In this document: positions 32,009-40,789 of the stretch, one piece after another
How the letters are laid out: each line of letters begins with the position of its first letter
How positions within the stretch are numbered: position 1 is the first letter of the stretch
Assembly: GCF_017744695.1 (NCBI RefSeq)
Contig: NZ_JAGIAS010000012.1
Coordinates: forward strand, 124,001-188,000
DNA: 64,000 bases
Source: Dyadobacter sp.
GTDB taxonomy: Bacteria > Bacteroidota > Bacteroidia > Cytophagales > Spirosomataceae
Direction: 5' to 3'
Notes under the pieces: model-generated
What the model saw: the letters and a program-made list of their open reading frames with translations, nothing else
Told to the model about the DNA's origin: nothing
Database searches by the model: none
Translations under genes and position numbers: made by a program

Positions 32009-32081
32009 TAACCGCCTAAAAAACGAGGAGGCAGCTACTTTCATAACTGCCTCATTGCTGAACTTTCGATAAAAACGAATG

Positions 32082-32789
32082 CTACTTCGTAGTCGCCTCC
32101 GTTAGTTTCACTTTCACGGAAGTATAATATAAGGTAGTGGTTGCCTCGAAGCCGGAATCGGTTCCGAAAATGAGCCAGAGGTTACCGCTGGCGTCGGTCT
32201 TCCCTTTGAATTCTCCGGTTTTCGTGAGCAGCTTGTAGCCTACCTTATCCGTTCCATTACCGACGTCGCCGATGATTTTCATGTCCTTGCCGTCGTTTTT
32301 CTGCTGGATCTTGTCGATGTTCATGCGGTAATGGTCCAGGTTATCGACGGTCGTTTTGGGCTCGATGGGCACCGCACCGATGCCTACGCTTACGGCATTA
32401 GGCGCCCCGCCTACACCTATCCAGCCTTCCGAGGGCGCATCAGACGCAAATTCAAGCGTGAAAGCCGCATTGTATTCCTGGTTCGGTTTCAGGCCGGCGA
32501 CTTTCTTTTTGAAATACATAAACAGGTCGTCGCTATGGTTATTCCCCGAAATGCGGAAGCCCTTTTTCTGGGTATCGAGTGGTGCCGGCAGGTTCGCAAT
32601 CCCCTCTTCGAGCTTCCAATCCGTTTCCATCTTCACCGGGTAATCGGCAAAACCGGCTGTCCATCCTTTCTTGTCGCCGTTAAACTGGTCGTTAACCTCT
32701 ATTTGCGCAGGCAGTCCCGGGCCACTGTCATCATCGTTGCAAGCAAGGAACAGGAATGGCAGGCCGAGCATCAAAACTAACTTTTTCAT
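32082..32789 (-). CDS. Putative lipoprotein, unknown function
   Basis: The 235-aa product has a lipoprotein signal (MKKLVLMLGLPFLFLACNDDDSG, Cys17) with acidic residues after the Cys. The rest is beta-rich (FNGDKKGWTAGFADYP, EYNAAFTLEFASDAPSEGWIGVGG, LYYTSVKVKL) and resembles a jelly-roll, carbohydrate-binding-like fold. I recognise no named family. It lies downstream of the metal efflux operon on the same strand with a hairpin between them, so it is likely a separate unit. Confidence 0.7.
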   Translation of the reverse strand: MKKLVLMLGLPFLFLACNDDDSGPGLPAQIEVNDQFNGDKKGWTAGFADYPVKMETDWKLEEGIANLPAPLDTQKKGFRISGNNHSDDLFMYFKKKVAGLKPNQEYNAAFTLEFASDAPSEGWIGVGGAPNAVSVGIGAVPIEPKTTVDNLDHYRMNIDKIQQKNDGKDMKIIGDVGNGTDKVGYKLLTKTGEFKGKTDASGNLWLIFGTDSGFEATTTLYYTSVKVKLTEATTK

Positions 32790-32894
32790 GAGCTGTTATT
32801 TGGTTTTAAAATCAGCTAAGTGATGCAAAACCGCGTCGATTTGGTTGGAACAATCTCACAAAAGTTATTCCTGCCCGGCCATGTCTTTCTGAAA

Positions 32895-32912
32895 ATGAAC
32901 GATCTAGTTCAT
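32895..32912 (-). terminator. Hairpin downstream of the metal efflux operon
   Basis: ATGAAC-GATCTA-GTTCAT lies 36 bases after the czcA-like stop, and on the minus strand it is followed by TTTTC. A weak terminator is plausible; an operator for the following lipoprotein gene is the alternative. Confidence 0.35.
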
Positions 32913-32947
32913 GTTAAATTTTTGGGTAACCCTCTCAAAACACCTGG

Positions 32948-35900
32948 TTAGGAAGCCGCATACCGGGATGTTCTGCCCTGCTTTTTACGGTTGAAAAACG
33001 TGTAAATAATCGGGAAAACGAGCAACGTGAGAATGGTCGCCGTGATGAGCCCGCCGATCACCACGATGGCCAGTGGCTTCTGCGTTTCGGAGCCGATACC
33101 GGTCGACATTGCCGCAGGCAGCAAGCCTATCGCCGCCATCAGGGCCGTCATCACCACCGGCCTGATCCGCGATTTCACCCCTTGCCGCACGGCCTCTTCG
33201 AGTGGCATCCGCGCCGCCAGGTTTTTGTTGAATACCGAGATCAGTATCACCCCGTTTTGCACGCATAATCCAAACAATGCAATGAACCCCACGCCGGCCG
33301 ATATTCCGAAATTCATATGCGTAACATGCAGCGCAAGGATTCCCCCAACCAATGCGAAAGGCACATTGGCGAGTACGAGCCCTGCATCCTTGGCATTGCT
33401 GAACATGATAAACAGCAGAATGAAAATACCTATAAGGCTCACCGGCACCACTTGCGCCAGCCGGTCGGTGGCGCGCACCTGGTTTTCGAATTCTCCCACC
33501 CATTCTACGGAATAACCCTTCGGCAAATCGGTCAGCTTTTCCTTCACGCGCTGCTGCGCCTCCGCGATGGTACCGCCCAGGTCTCTTCCGCGAACAGAAA
33601 ATTTAACACCGATAAATCGTTTGTTATTGTCCCTGTAAACGAATGCAGGACCGGTGATTTTACGGATCGTCGCGATCTCCTTCAATGGTATTTTGCTGCC
33701 GGTAAGTGTCGGCACCATGAGTTGCTGAATGCTTTGCTCATCGGCGCGGTATTCCTCTTTGTAGCGCAGCCTGATATCGAATTTCCGCTCGCCTTCGTAC
33801 AAAATAGAGGCAGTCTTGCCACCGATCGCCATTTCGATCACGGCCTGGGCGTCGGCCGTACTCACGCCGTATTGCGCCATTTTGTGGTCGTGGAGGATCA
33901 CGCTGATCTCCGGCTGGCCGATGTTCCGGATCAGGCCGAGGTCTTTGATCCCGTCCACATTCCGCACAGCGTCCATGGCGATGTTCGCATATTTTTCCAG
34001 CTCCTGCAAATCGGAACCGAATATCTTGATACCGTTGCTTGCCTTGTAACCCGCCACGGCTTCGGCCACGTTGTCGACGATCGGCTGCGAGTAGTTGTAG
34101 AGAACGCCCGGATAGTTGCTCAGCAATTTGTTCATTTCATCGGTCAGCTGCTCGACGTTGATTTTCCGCTTCCATTCTTTCTGCGGTACCAGGTCCACCT
34201 GAAACTGGCAGAAATAGAACCCATTGGGATCGGTACCGTCGTTGGAGCGGCCCACCTGGGAAAGTACCTGCTTCACTTCCGGGAATGTTTTCAGGTCGCG
34301 GCGGATCTTTTGCGACATCTTCACGCTCTCCGGCAATGACATGCTCATCGGAAGTTCGGCCGTTACCCATAATGCCCCCTCATTCAGCTGGGGCAAAAAC
34401 TCGGTCCCCAGCATAGTGGCAGAGAAAAGCGATGCACCCAGGAAAGCCGTCGCGGCGATCATGCTGATCTTTTTATGTCCGTAACACCATTCAAAACCCT
34501 TCGAAACAGTCTTGTCAAAGAAATTGACGATCGGGTTATTCCTCTCCCGCACATTCTTGTTCAGCAAAAACGAGCAGAGCACCGGCACCAGCGTTAGCGT
34601 GTAAAACAATGCCCCGAGTAATGCAAAACCCAGCGTGTAGGCCAGCGGGCTGAACATTTTACCCTCCACCTTCTGGAAACTGAAAATCGGGATCAATGCA
34701 GTGATAATAATGAGTTTAGAAAAGAAAATAGCTTTACCAAGCTCACCGCCCGTTTTTTTGATCAAACCTAATTTGGACAACCGGTTGAATCGCTCCATTC
34801 CCCGCTTGTGCGCCATATGATCGAGCGCGACAAACACGCCCTCGACCATCACCACAGCCCCATCGATGATAATCCCAAAATCGATCGCGCCCATCGAAAG
34901 TAGGTTGGCCGACATCCCTTTCAGGTACAAACACGTGAATGCAAAAAGCAATGCGAGCGGGATGATGATCGACACGATGACGGTAGTACGCCAGTCGGCC
35001 ATGAACAGGAACACGATAACCGTCACAAACACAATGCCTTCCACCAGGTTATGCTTGACCGTATCGGCGCAGAACTCGATCAGGTTATCACGGTCGTAGA
35101 AAGTGACCATTTTCACGTCCGGCGGCAGTATTTTGGTGTTCAACTCCGTGATTTTCTCCTTGATACGCGCCAGTACCTCGCTCGGGTTCTCCCCTTTCCG
35201 CTGCACCACAATACCTTCCACGACATCGTCCTTACCATCCAGTCCAACCTGTCCCACGCGCGGCAAATCCGACTCTCTCACATCCGCTACATGCTTCACC
35301 AGCACCGGGTAATCCTTCACATACTCGACGATGATATTCTCGATATCCTGCACCGATTCCAGCAGCCCGATCCCGCGGACGACGTACGCCTGGCCGTTTT
35401 TCTCGATCACATCGCCGCCTACATTGATGTTGCTTTTCGTAACCGCTTCGTACACATCCGCAGGCGTGATATTGTATTTCGCCAGCGCAGTAGGATTCAC
35501 CTGCACTTCGTAGATCTTCTCCCTTCCCCCAAATGCGACCACGTCGGCCACACCCGGCACGCTGCGCAACTGACGGTCGATTACCCAGTTCTGCAACGTG
35601 AGCAGCTCGCGGCTATCGCGGTCTTTGCTTTCGAGCGTGTACCTGAATATCTCACCGGTGGGACCGTATGGCGGCTGCACTTCGGGATCCACGCCGTCGG
35701 GTAGCGACACCGTCCGGAGCTGGTTATTCACCTGCTGCCGGGCAAAGAAATCCTCAACCCCGTCGTCGAATATGATCTTGATCACCGACAACCCGAACAT
35801 CGTCACGCTCCGCACGTTGGCTTTCTTCTGCACGGAGTTCATCGCGATCTCGATCGGCTGTGTCACAAACCGTTCAATCTCTTCGGCGCTGCGGCCATTC

Positions 35901-36067
35901 CATTGCGAAACGATGATGATCTGGGTGTTGGTAATGTCCGGAAAAGCTTCCAGCGGCGTCGCCCGGTAGCTCGCCACACCCGCCACAACGAGCAGCCCGG
36001 TCAGGAAAAATATAAAAAAGCGGTTCCGAAGAGAAAACCCAACGATCCCCCTGATGAATTTGTTCAT
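32948..36067 (-). CDS. czcA: CzcA-type heavy-metal RND efflux pump
   Basis: At 1039 aa this is a full-length inner-membrane RND pump of the heavy-metal efflux family with twelve expected membrane helices. Helix 4 contains DFGIIIDGAVVMVEG (Asp396, Asp402, Glu409), the pattern of the divalent zinc/cobalt/cadmium branch. The copper/silver CusA branch has a different motif. The Asn that usually follows the Glu is Gly here. It would export metal ions by proton antiport together with the adaptor and outer-membrane genes just upstream. The 209-base gap to the adaptor gene is filled by an inverted array of octamer repeats. Metal specificity is inferred from one motif. Confidence 0.9.
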   Translation of the reverse strand: MNKFIRGIVGFSLRNRFFIFFLTGLLVVAGVASYRATPLEAFPDITNTQIIIVSQWNGRSAEEIERFVTQPIEIAMNSVQKKANVRSVTMFGLSVIKIIFDDGVEDFFARQQVNNQLRTVSLPDGVDPEVQPPYGPTGEIFRYTLESKDRDSRELLTLQNWVIDRQLRSVPGVADVVAFGGREKIYEVQVNPTALAKYNITPADVYEAVTKSNINVGGDVIEKNGQAYVVRGIGLLESVQDIENIIVEYVKDYPVLVKHVADVRESDLPRVGQVGLDGKDDVVEGIVVQRKGENPSEVLARIKEKITELNTKILPPDVKMVTFYDRDNLIEFCADTVKHNLVEGIVFVTVIVFLFMADWRTTVIVSIIIPLALLFAFTCLYLKGMSANLLSMGAIDFGIIIDGAVVMVEGVFVALDHMAHKRGMERFNRLSKLGLIKKTGGELGKAIFFSKLIIITALIPIFSFQKVEGKMFSPLAYTLGFALLGALFYTLTLVPVLCSFLLNKNVRERNNPIVNFFDKTVSKGFEWCYGHKKISMIAATAFLGASLFSATMLGTEFLPQLNEGALWVTAELPMSMSLPESVKMSQKIRRDLKTFPEVKQVLSQVGRSNDGTDPNGFYFCQFQVDLVPQKEWKRKINVEQLTDEMNKLLSNYPGVLYNYSQPIVDNVAEAVAGYKASNGIKIFGSDLQELEKYANIAMDAVRNVDGIKDLGLIRNIGQPEISVILHDHKMAQYGVSTADAQAVIEMAIGGKTASILYEGERKFDIRLRYKEEYRADEQSIQQLMVPTLTGSKIPLKEIATIRKITGPAFVYRDNNKRFIGVKFSVRGRDLGGTIAEAQQRVKEKLTDLPKGYSVEWVGEFENQVRATDRLAQVVPVSLIGIFILLFIMFSNAKDAGLVLANVPFALVGGILALHVTHMNFGISAGVGFIALFGLCVQNGVILISVFNKNLAARMPLEEAVRQGVKSRIRPVVMTALMAAIGLLPAAMSTGIGSETQKPLAIVVIGGLITATILTLLVFPIIYTFFNRKKQGRTSRYAAS

Positions 36068-36084
36068 GATTCAGTTTTGAATGA

Positions 36085-36285
36085 GTGAATGGGTGAATTT
36101 TGAATGAGTGAATGAGTGAATTTTGAATGTGTGAATGAGTGAATAGATCGTTTATGAAACCGAGTTTTGAATGACTGAATTTTCAAAGGGAAAATAGAGG
36201 AGACAGGGCCAGCAAAGGCATTCACTCATTCACTCATTCGCTCATTCGCTCATTCAAAACTCATTCAATCATTCATTCATTGATT
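36085..36285. repeat. Inverted arrays of GAATGAGT-type octamers inside the efflux operon
   Basis: From about 36085 to 36145 the plus strand repeats GAATGAGT and variants; from about 36220 to 36285 the complementary ATTCACTC/ATTCGCTC units are repeated. The two arrays could pair into a long hairpin on DNA or in the operon mRNA between the adaptor and pump genes. Array units vary by single bases, as in a replication-slippage repeat. Confidence 0.75.
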
Positions 36286-37365
36286 CAGCGCATTATAGAT
36301 AAGCAACTGGTTTTTAGACACAACAGCTTCTCCATCTGCCAGCCCGCTGCTGATGTATGCGCGTTTGGAAAGACTGCGGAAAACGTCAACCGGTCGAGCC
36401 TCGATTTTACTTTTGCTCGTGAAAACGAGTACCCAGTTTTTGCTCCTGTCGAAAATCACCGCCTTGGACGGGATGGATTGCATCCGTGTATTTTCCTCGA
36501 AATTGAGGCCTACGGTGGCATGCATTTCGGGTTTAAGCCGGTAACCCGCATTCGAAAGCTGGATGCGGATCTTCATCGCCCGAGTTTCGGGGTCAAGGAC
36601 ATTGTATATTTTATCGACTTTGCCTTTGAAAACCTCGTCGGGAAAGCTGATCGTCTTGATATCTGCCGCCATACCTAGCTGGATTTTGGGAATATCGCTC
36701 TCACTGACATTGGCCATCACCCACACGTCGGAAATCTGCCCTACGGTAAAGAGGCTTTCCGAATTGTCGGAGCGGAGTTGCATGCCGCGGTTCACATTTT
36801 TGTCCACGATAAACCCGTCAATCGGCGAACGGACCACATAACCGGCTGATTTAGAAAGACCATATATCGCAAACACGGCTTTCACGCGATCGAGCTCCGC
36901 CTGCGATTTGTCGACCATTTGCCGGGCCGTAATCACCTCGCGCTCGGGTACGAGCTTGCTTTCAAAGAGATCTTCGGTCGAAGAGAGGTTTTTCCGTGCA
37001 ACCAGCAGATCGGACTGTGCTTCAATCATTTGCCGTTCCACTTCGGCCACCTCGCCCGAACGGATCGTGGCCAGTTCCTGCCCTTTCCGTACGTGGTCAC
37101 CGAGCTCCACTTTCACGTCCTCGACGTTCCCGCCCACCAGCGGAAACACCCTGATCACCCGGTTTTCGTCGGGCACGACCTTCCCTACCAGCGTCAGCTC
37201 GTTGCGTACGGTTTCCGTTCTGACGGTATCCAGCACGATCTGCCGCATCATCGAATCGGACAGCATAAATGCCCTGGATTCTTCCTGGGGACTGGTTTGG
37301 TTCCGACAGGACACAGCCGATACGGTCACCATTCCGCCCAGAATGGCAATTGCTATTTTTTGCAT
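36277..37365 (-). CDS. czcB: CzcB-type periplasmic adaptor (membrane fusion) lipoprotein
   Basis: The 362-aa product has a lipoprotein signal (GMVTVSAVSCRNQ, Cys20). The typical adaptor order follows: barrel-sandwich half (VVPDENRVIRVFPLVGGNVEDVKVELGDHVRKGQELATI), a helical hairpin (about 110-175), the second lipoyl half (VRSPIDGFIVDKNVNRGMQL) and beta-barrel and membrane-proximal domains. It links the RND pump to the TolC-like channel. No extra metal-binding domain is evident. The gene follows the channel gene by 15 bases. Confidence 0.9.
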   Translation of the reverse strand: MQKIAIAILGGMVTVSAVSCRNQTSPQEESRAFMLSDSMMRQIVLDTVRTETVRNELTLVGKVVPDENRVIRVFPLVGGNVEDVKVELGDHVRKGQELATIRSGEVAEVERQMIEAQSDLLVARKNLSSTEDLFESKLVPEREVITARQMVDKSQAELDRVKAVFAIYGLSKSAGYVVRSPIDGFIVDKNVNRGMQLRSDNSESLFTVGQISDVWVMANVSESDIPKIQLGMAADIKTISFPDEVFKGKVDKIYNVLDPETRAMKIRIQLSNAGYRLKPEMHATVGLNFEENTRMQSIPSKAVIFDRSKNWVLVFTSKSKIEARPVDVFRSLSKRAYISSGLADGEAVVSKNQLLIYNALNQ

Positions 37366-37380
37366 TGTGTATTTGATGGT

Positions 37381-38631
37381 TTAAAAGGCGAATAATTCCT
37401 CCCCTACGACAAAGTTCAGCTCTTCATACACTTTGATGCGGTCGGATTGCAGCCGGTTGAACTCCCGCACGCTCTCGTTGTAGGTTTCGATAAAATCGAT
37501 GAATTCGAGGAGGGTTATATTTCTCTTCTGAAAATTGTCGTAAATGCCCCTGCTGAGTTGCGAAAACTGGTCGGTAAAGCGGTCCTCTACGCTCCGATAG
37601 GTATTTTCCGCCACGATTACCTTGTTCCAGGCCGCATTCACCTCGTTGGCAATGCTGTTCCTTTTCGCCGTTTCCTGTGTTTTGAAATAGCTAATCCCGC
37701 TTTTGGCGGCCCGGATATTCCCCTGGTTCCGGTTGAAGAATGGCAGGTCCATCGAAGCCGAAATACCGAAATAATGGTTCTGGTAATTGCTCGCCTGATC
37801 GTACACCGCGCCTAACTGTACATTCGGTTTCGCGAGGGTCTTTTGCAGGTTGTAGTTCAACTCGGCCTGTTTCACCGACGACTCGGCCACCTTCAAATCT
37901 GTCCGGCGCATTAATGCAAGTTCCCGCAACCGTTCCGGTACCTGCGCTTCAATATGGTACCGCGCCATGTCCAGGCTATCGACGACCGGCACCACATAAG
38001 CCTCGGTATTGCAGTAAATCCGCATATCACGCTGGTTTTCGGTTAATTCAAAAAGAATGTCCGCCCTGTTATTTCTAAGCTGAAAAAGCAGTGCTTTCAG
38101 GCGTACCACCTCTTTGAGAGACACATTGTTGCGGCCATACTCTTTATCGAACGCCTCCACGGTCGTTGCCAGCGTACCGATCTGATTATCCAGCAATTGC
38201 AATGTCTGGCGCAGGAAATGGGTTTCGAAAAAGAGCTGCCGGAGATCGAATTTCAGCGTCCGGGCAAGGTCGAAAAATTCCAGTTCGGTTTTCCGCGTCG
38301 TCTCCACATCGAGCGCCACTTGCTTCGTGCGCTTGCCGGCGCGGGTAATGACCTGTTGCAGGCTGATAAACTTCTGTCCTCCCTTGCCGACATCCAGCCA
38401 CCCCCGCGAAGGGTTATAAGCGCTCAGTTCGACATTCAGGTTGGGGTTATCCCAAAGTTTGGCCTGAATTTCGGCGGCCTTGGCTATGTCGATCTGGTAG
38501 CGCTCCGCGAGCAAGGTCAGGTTGTTTTTTAAAAAGAGACTGTCCGCCTGCCGGACGGTCACTTTGAGGGTATCCTGGGCCTGTGAAACAAAGTTCACAC
38601 AGGCCAGTAACCCGATCAGGTAAAATCGCAT
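37381..38631 (-). CDS. czcC: CzcC-type outer-membrane channel (TolC family)
   Basis: The 416-aa product from the ATG at 38631 has a signal peptide (MRFYLIGLLACVNFVSQAQ) and two TolC-type repeats with long helical hairpins and strands (WDNPNLNVELSAYNP, VQLGAVYDQASNYQNHYFGISASMDLPFFNRNQGNI). This is the outer-membrane factor of the RND complex. A start 54 bases upstream would put extra polar residues before the signal and is rejected. It is probably the first gene of the czcCBA operon, 153 bases after the response-regulator gene. Confidence 0.88.
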   Translation of the reverse strand: MRFYLIGLLACVNFVSQAQDTLKVTVRQADSLFLKNNLTLLAERYQIDIAKAAEIQAKLWDNPNLNVELSAYNPSRGWLDVGKGGQKFISLQQVITRAGKRTKQVALDVETTRKTELEFFDLARTLKFDLRQLFFETHFLRQTLQLLDNQIGTLATTVEAFDKEYGRNNVSLKEVVRLKALLFQLRNNRADILFELTENQRDMRIYCNTEAYVVPVVDSLDMARYHIEAQVPERLRELALMRRTDLKVAESSVKQAELNYNLQKTLAKPNVQLGAVYDQASNYQNHYFGISASMDLPFFNRNQGNIRAAKSGISYFKTQETAKRNSIANEVNAAWNKVIVAENTYRSVEDRFTDQFSQLSRGIYDNFQKRNITLLEFIDFIETYNESVREFNRLQSDRIKVYEELNFVVGEELFAF

Positions 38632-38784
38632 AACTCTTGTTTTTGACAATGCAAAGATTGGGAAACGGTGCATTCCCGTCACCATTTTTCCATTTAGAAA
38701 ATCCTTAAAAGTAAATTAGAAGAAAATTAAAAATGGCGTCTGGACATCACTGAGGCACATTTTGGATACAAAACCCATCAAAAC

Positions 38785-39480
38785 TCACTCCGCCATCAAT
38801 ATGTACCCCAGTCCGGGTCTGGTCTGGATCAGCTTCACATCATAGCCCTTATCAATCTTTTTACGCAGGTAGTTAATGTACACTTCCACAAAATTGGTCC
38901 CCGGGTCGAAATTCAAATGCCAGATATTCTTGGCCAGGTCCATCTTCGAAATGATCGTACCGGGGTGAAGCAAAAAGTATTCGAGCAAGGCGAACTCCTT
39001 GGCCGTCAACCCGATAAACTTCCCCGCACGGGTCACCACCTTCGTGTCGACGTTCAATTGTAAATCCGCTATGCCCAATATCCGTCTCCCCTCGCCCGAT
39101 TTCCCGACAACCGAAAGGCGTAATGCCGCATTCACGCGAGCGATCAACTCTCTGAAATCAAACGGTTTAACAATATAATCCGTCGCACCGCGCCCCAAAC
39201 CCTCAACCTTATCCTCCACCTCGCCATAGGCCGTGAGCATAATGACGGGCATTACCGGCTTGAATTGCCGGATGAGCCTGCACACGTCGAAACCATTCAT
39301 TCCCGGCAGGTTAATATCCAGCAACACGAGGTCATAACGCCCTTCCAGTGCCATTTTTTTGCCGGCAAGCCCATCGCGGGCGATCTCGGCGTCGAAATCT
39401 TCCGATTGTAAAACCCGGTAAATGTTCTGCGCAATCCGCAGGTCGTCCTCGATAATGAGTATCGTTTTCTTCATCTTCAT
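38785..39480 (-). CDS. OmpR-family response regulator, no adjacent kinase
   Basis: The 231-aa protein has a receiver domain (acidic pocket IEDD, phospho-acceptor Asp55 in LVLLDINLPG, Lys in DYIVKPFDF) and an OmpR/PhoB winged helix (LTAKEFALLEYFLLHPGTIISKMDLAKNIW, FVEVYINYLRKKID). It lies upstream of the metal efflux operon on the same strand and is the obvious candidate regulator. No sensor kinase follows, so the partner is elsewhere. The start is set at 39480; 39474 is also possible, and a frame extending to 39555 is not credible. Confidence 0.88.
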   Translation of the reverse strand: MKMKKTILIIEDDLRIAQNIYRVLQSEDFDAEIARDGLAGKKMALEGRYDLVLLDINLPGMNGFDVCRLIRQFKPVMPVIMLTAYGEVEDKVEGLGRGATDYIVKPFDFRELIARVNAALRLSVVGKSGEGRRILGIADLQLNVDTKVVTRAGKFIGLTAKEFALLEYFLLHPGTIISKMDLAKNIWHLNFDPGTNFVEVYINYLRKKIDKGYDVKLIQTRPGLGYILMAE

Positions 39481-39701
39481 ACATATTCCGATCAGGTTTG
39501 CGTCAAAAAGAAGAGTCAGGAGTGATGCAAAGATGGAGGTCCCGATTTGCAACACCCGCTGAAAGTGATTAGATTTTAATTAAATATCAGGCAAATGCAT
39601 ATTTCACCATTGAAAATCAGCGGATAGCTAAAAATGTATCAATCTACCCCGCCCAAAGGCGGCCAAAATCACCGCATTAGTATATACGTAATCCTAAAAC
39701 C

Positions 39702-40571
39702 TTGGAAAATCCGATTACCATCCGACAAATGCTCCTTACCGACATCCCGTTCGGTATGCAGCTGGTGCAGCAGGCAGGCTGGAACCAGCTCGAAGCCGAC
39801 TGGCGCCGCGCGCTCGCGCTCCATCCGGAAGGATGTTTCCTCGCTGAGCAGGCGGGGGCGCCTGTCGGAACTGTTACGAGCTGCATTTTGGATGGCCGGC
39901 ACTCCGGTGAGCGGCCCCCCGTTGCCTGGATTGCGATGGTGCTGGTGGATACCTCCGCGCGGAACCAGGGCATCGGTCGGAGGCTGATGGAACACGCCAT
40001 AGCACATTTGGACACGCTGGGGGTTGAAACACAAAGGCTCGATGCGACGATTTTTGGAAAAGGGCTGTATGAAAAACTGGGGTTTCAGGAAGAATATGAA
40101 GTGGTACGAATGAAAGGTATTCCCAAAATGCAGGGAAGCCTGGGCGACGAGGCGATGCCCTGGACACGGGAGACCTCCATCCCCGCAATTCTCGACCTCG
40201 ATTTCCGCGTAACAGCTACGCATCGGCAGGCATTCCTGCATTCGTTACTCGGCTCGAATACTTTTTATTATTCCATGTTCGAAGACGAGCTCGCATATGC
40301 AGGCTCCCGCAGGGGACGCAATGCGGTGCAGCTCGGCCCGGCGGTCGCATCGACACCCGAAGCGGGCCGGCAGATTTGCGATGCGATGCTGCATCATTTT
40401 AATGGTTTACCCGTCTTTATCGACATTCCGGTCCCTAACAAGGCGGCATTACGCTGGGCCAAATCCATTGGATTGGAAGAACAGCGGCGGTTTATCAGAA
40501 TGTACAGGGGTAAAAAGATAAATGATAAACCGGAGCTGATCTGGGCCAGTTCGGGCCCTGAAAAAGGTTAG
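39702..40571 (+). CDS. Tandem GNAT-type N-acetyltransferase
   Basis: The 289-aa product has an N-terminal GNAT domain with the acetyl-CoA signature (VLVDTSARNQGIGRRLMEHAIAHL, about 86-107) and a second, degenerate GNAT-like half (about 150-280; HFNGLPVFIDIPVPNKAALRWAKSIGLEE). The probable start is a TTG at 39702, because MENPITIRQMLLTDIPFG aligns with the usual first strand; the next ATG (39729) would lose it. Substrate is unknown. The gene stands alone between the metal regulator and the caspase cluster. Confidence 0.82.
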   Translation: MENPITIRQMLLTDIPFGMQLVQQAGWNQLEADWRRALALHPEGCFLAEQAGAPVGTVTSCILDGRHSGERPPVAWIAMVLVDTSARNQGIGRRLMEHAIAHLDTLGVETQRLDATIFGKGLYEKLGFQEEYEVVRMKGIPKMQGSLGDEAMPWTRETSIPAILDLDFRVTATHRQAFLHSLLGSNTFYYSMFEDELAYAGSRRGRNAVQLGPAVASTPEAGRQICDAMLHHFNGLPVFIDIPVPNKAALRWAKSIGLEEQRRFIRMYRGKKINDKPELIWASSGPEKG

Positions 40572-40579
40572 AAAACAGG

Positions 40580-40597
40580 TTAACAAACAGCTGTTAA
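40580..40597. promoter_or_regulatory. Inverted repeat after the acetyltransferase gene
   Basis: TTAACA-AACAGC-TGTTAA lies eight bases past the acetyltransferase stop and about 190 bases before the first caspase-like gene. It could be an operator for the cluster that follows or a weak terminator. Confidence 0.25.
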
Positions 40598-40789
40598 TCA
40601 TCGCTGCTCACCAATCCAAACCGTTCAATAATATTCCGTTTATATTCGGGTAATTGGCAAAAAATAGTCGTCAGGTTTCACTTACTTTAAGCAAATCCAT
40701 GTTTATTTGTCGACTTCAAATTAGTTTGATGCAGCATTCATGATGAAGCTTATATCCTCTTCGAAATTCCTGTCCCCCAATCCGGCGCG

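Noticed and set aside
33317-34339. 340-aa open frame opposite the RND pump gene
   Set aside because: Shadow of the strongly conserved pump coding sequence.
36277-38631. Copper/silver (CusCBA) specificity for the efflux operon
   Set aside because: The pump's helix-4 motif is of the divalent cation type and the adaptor has no extra copper-binding domain.
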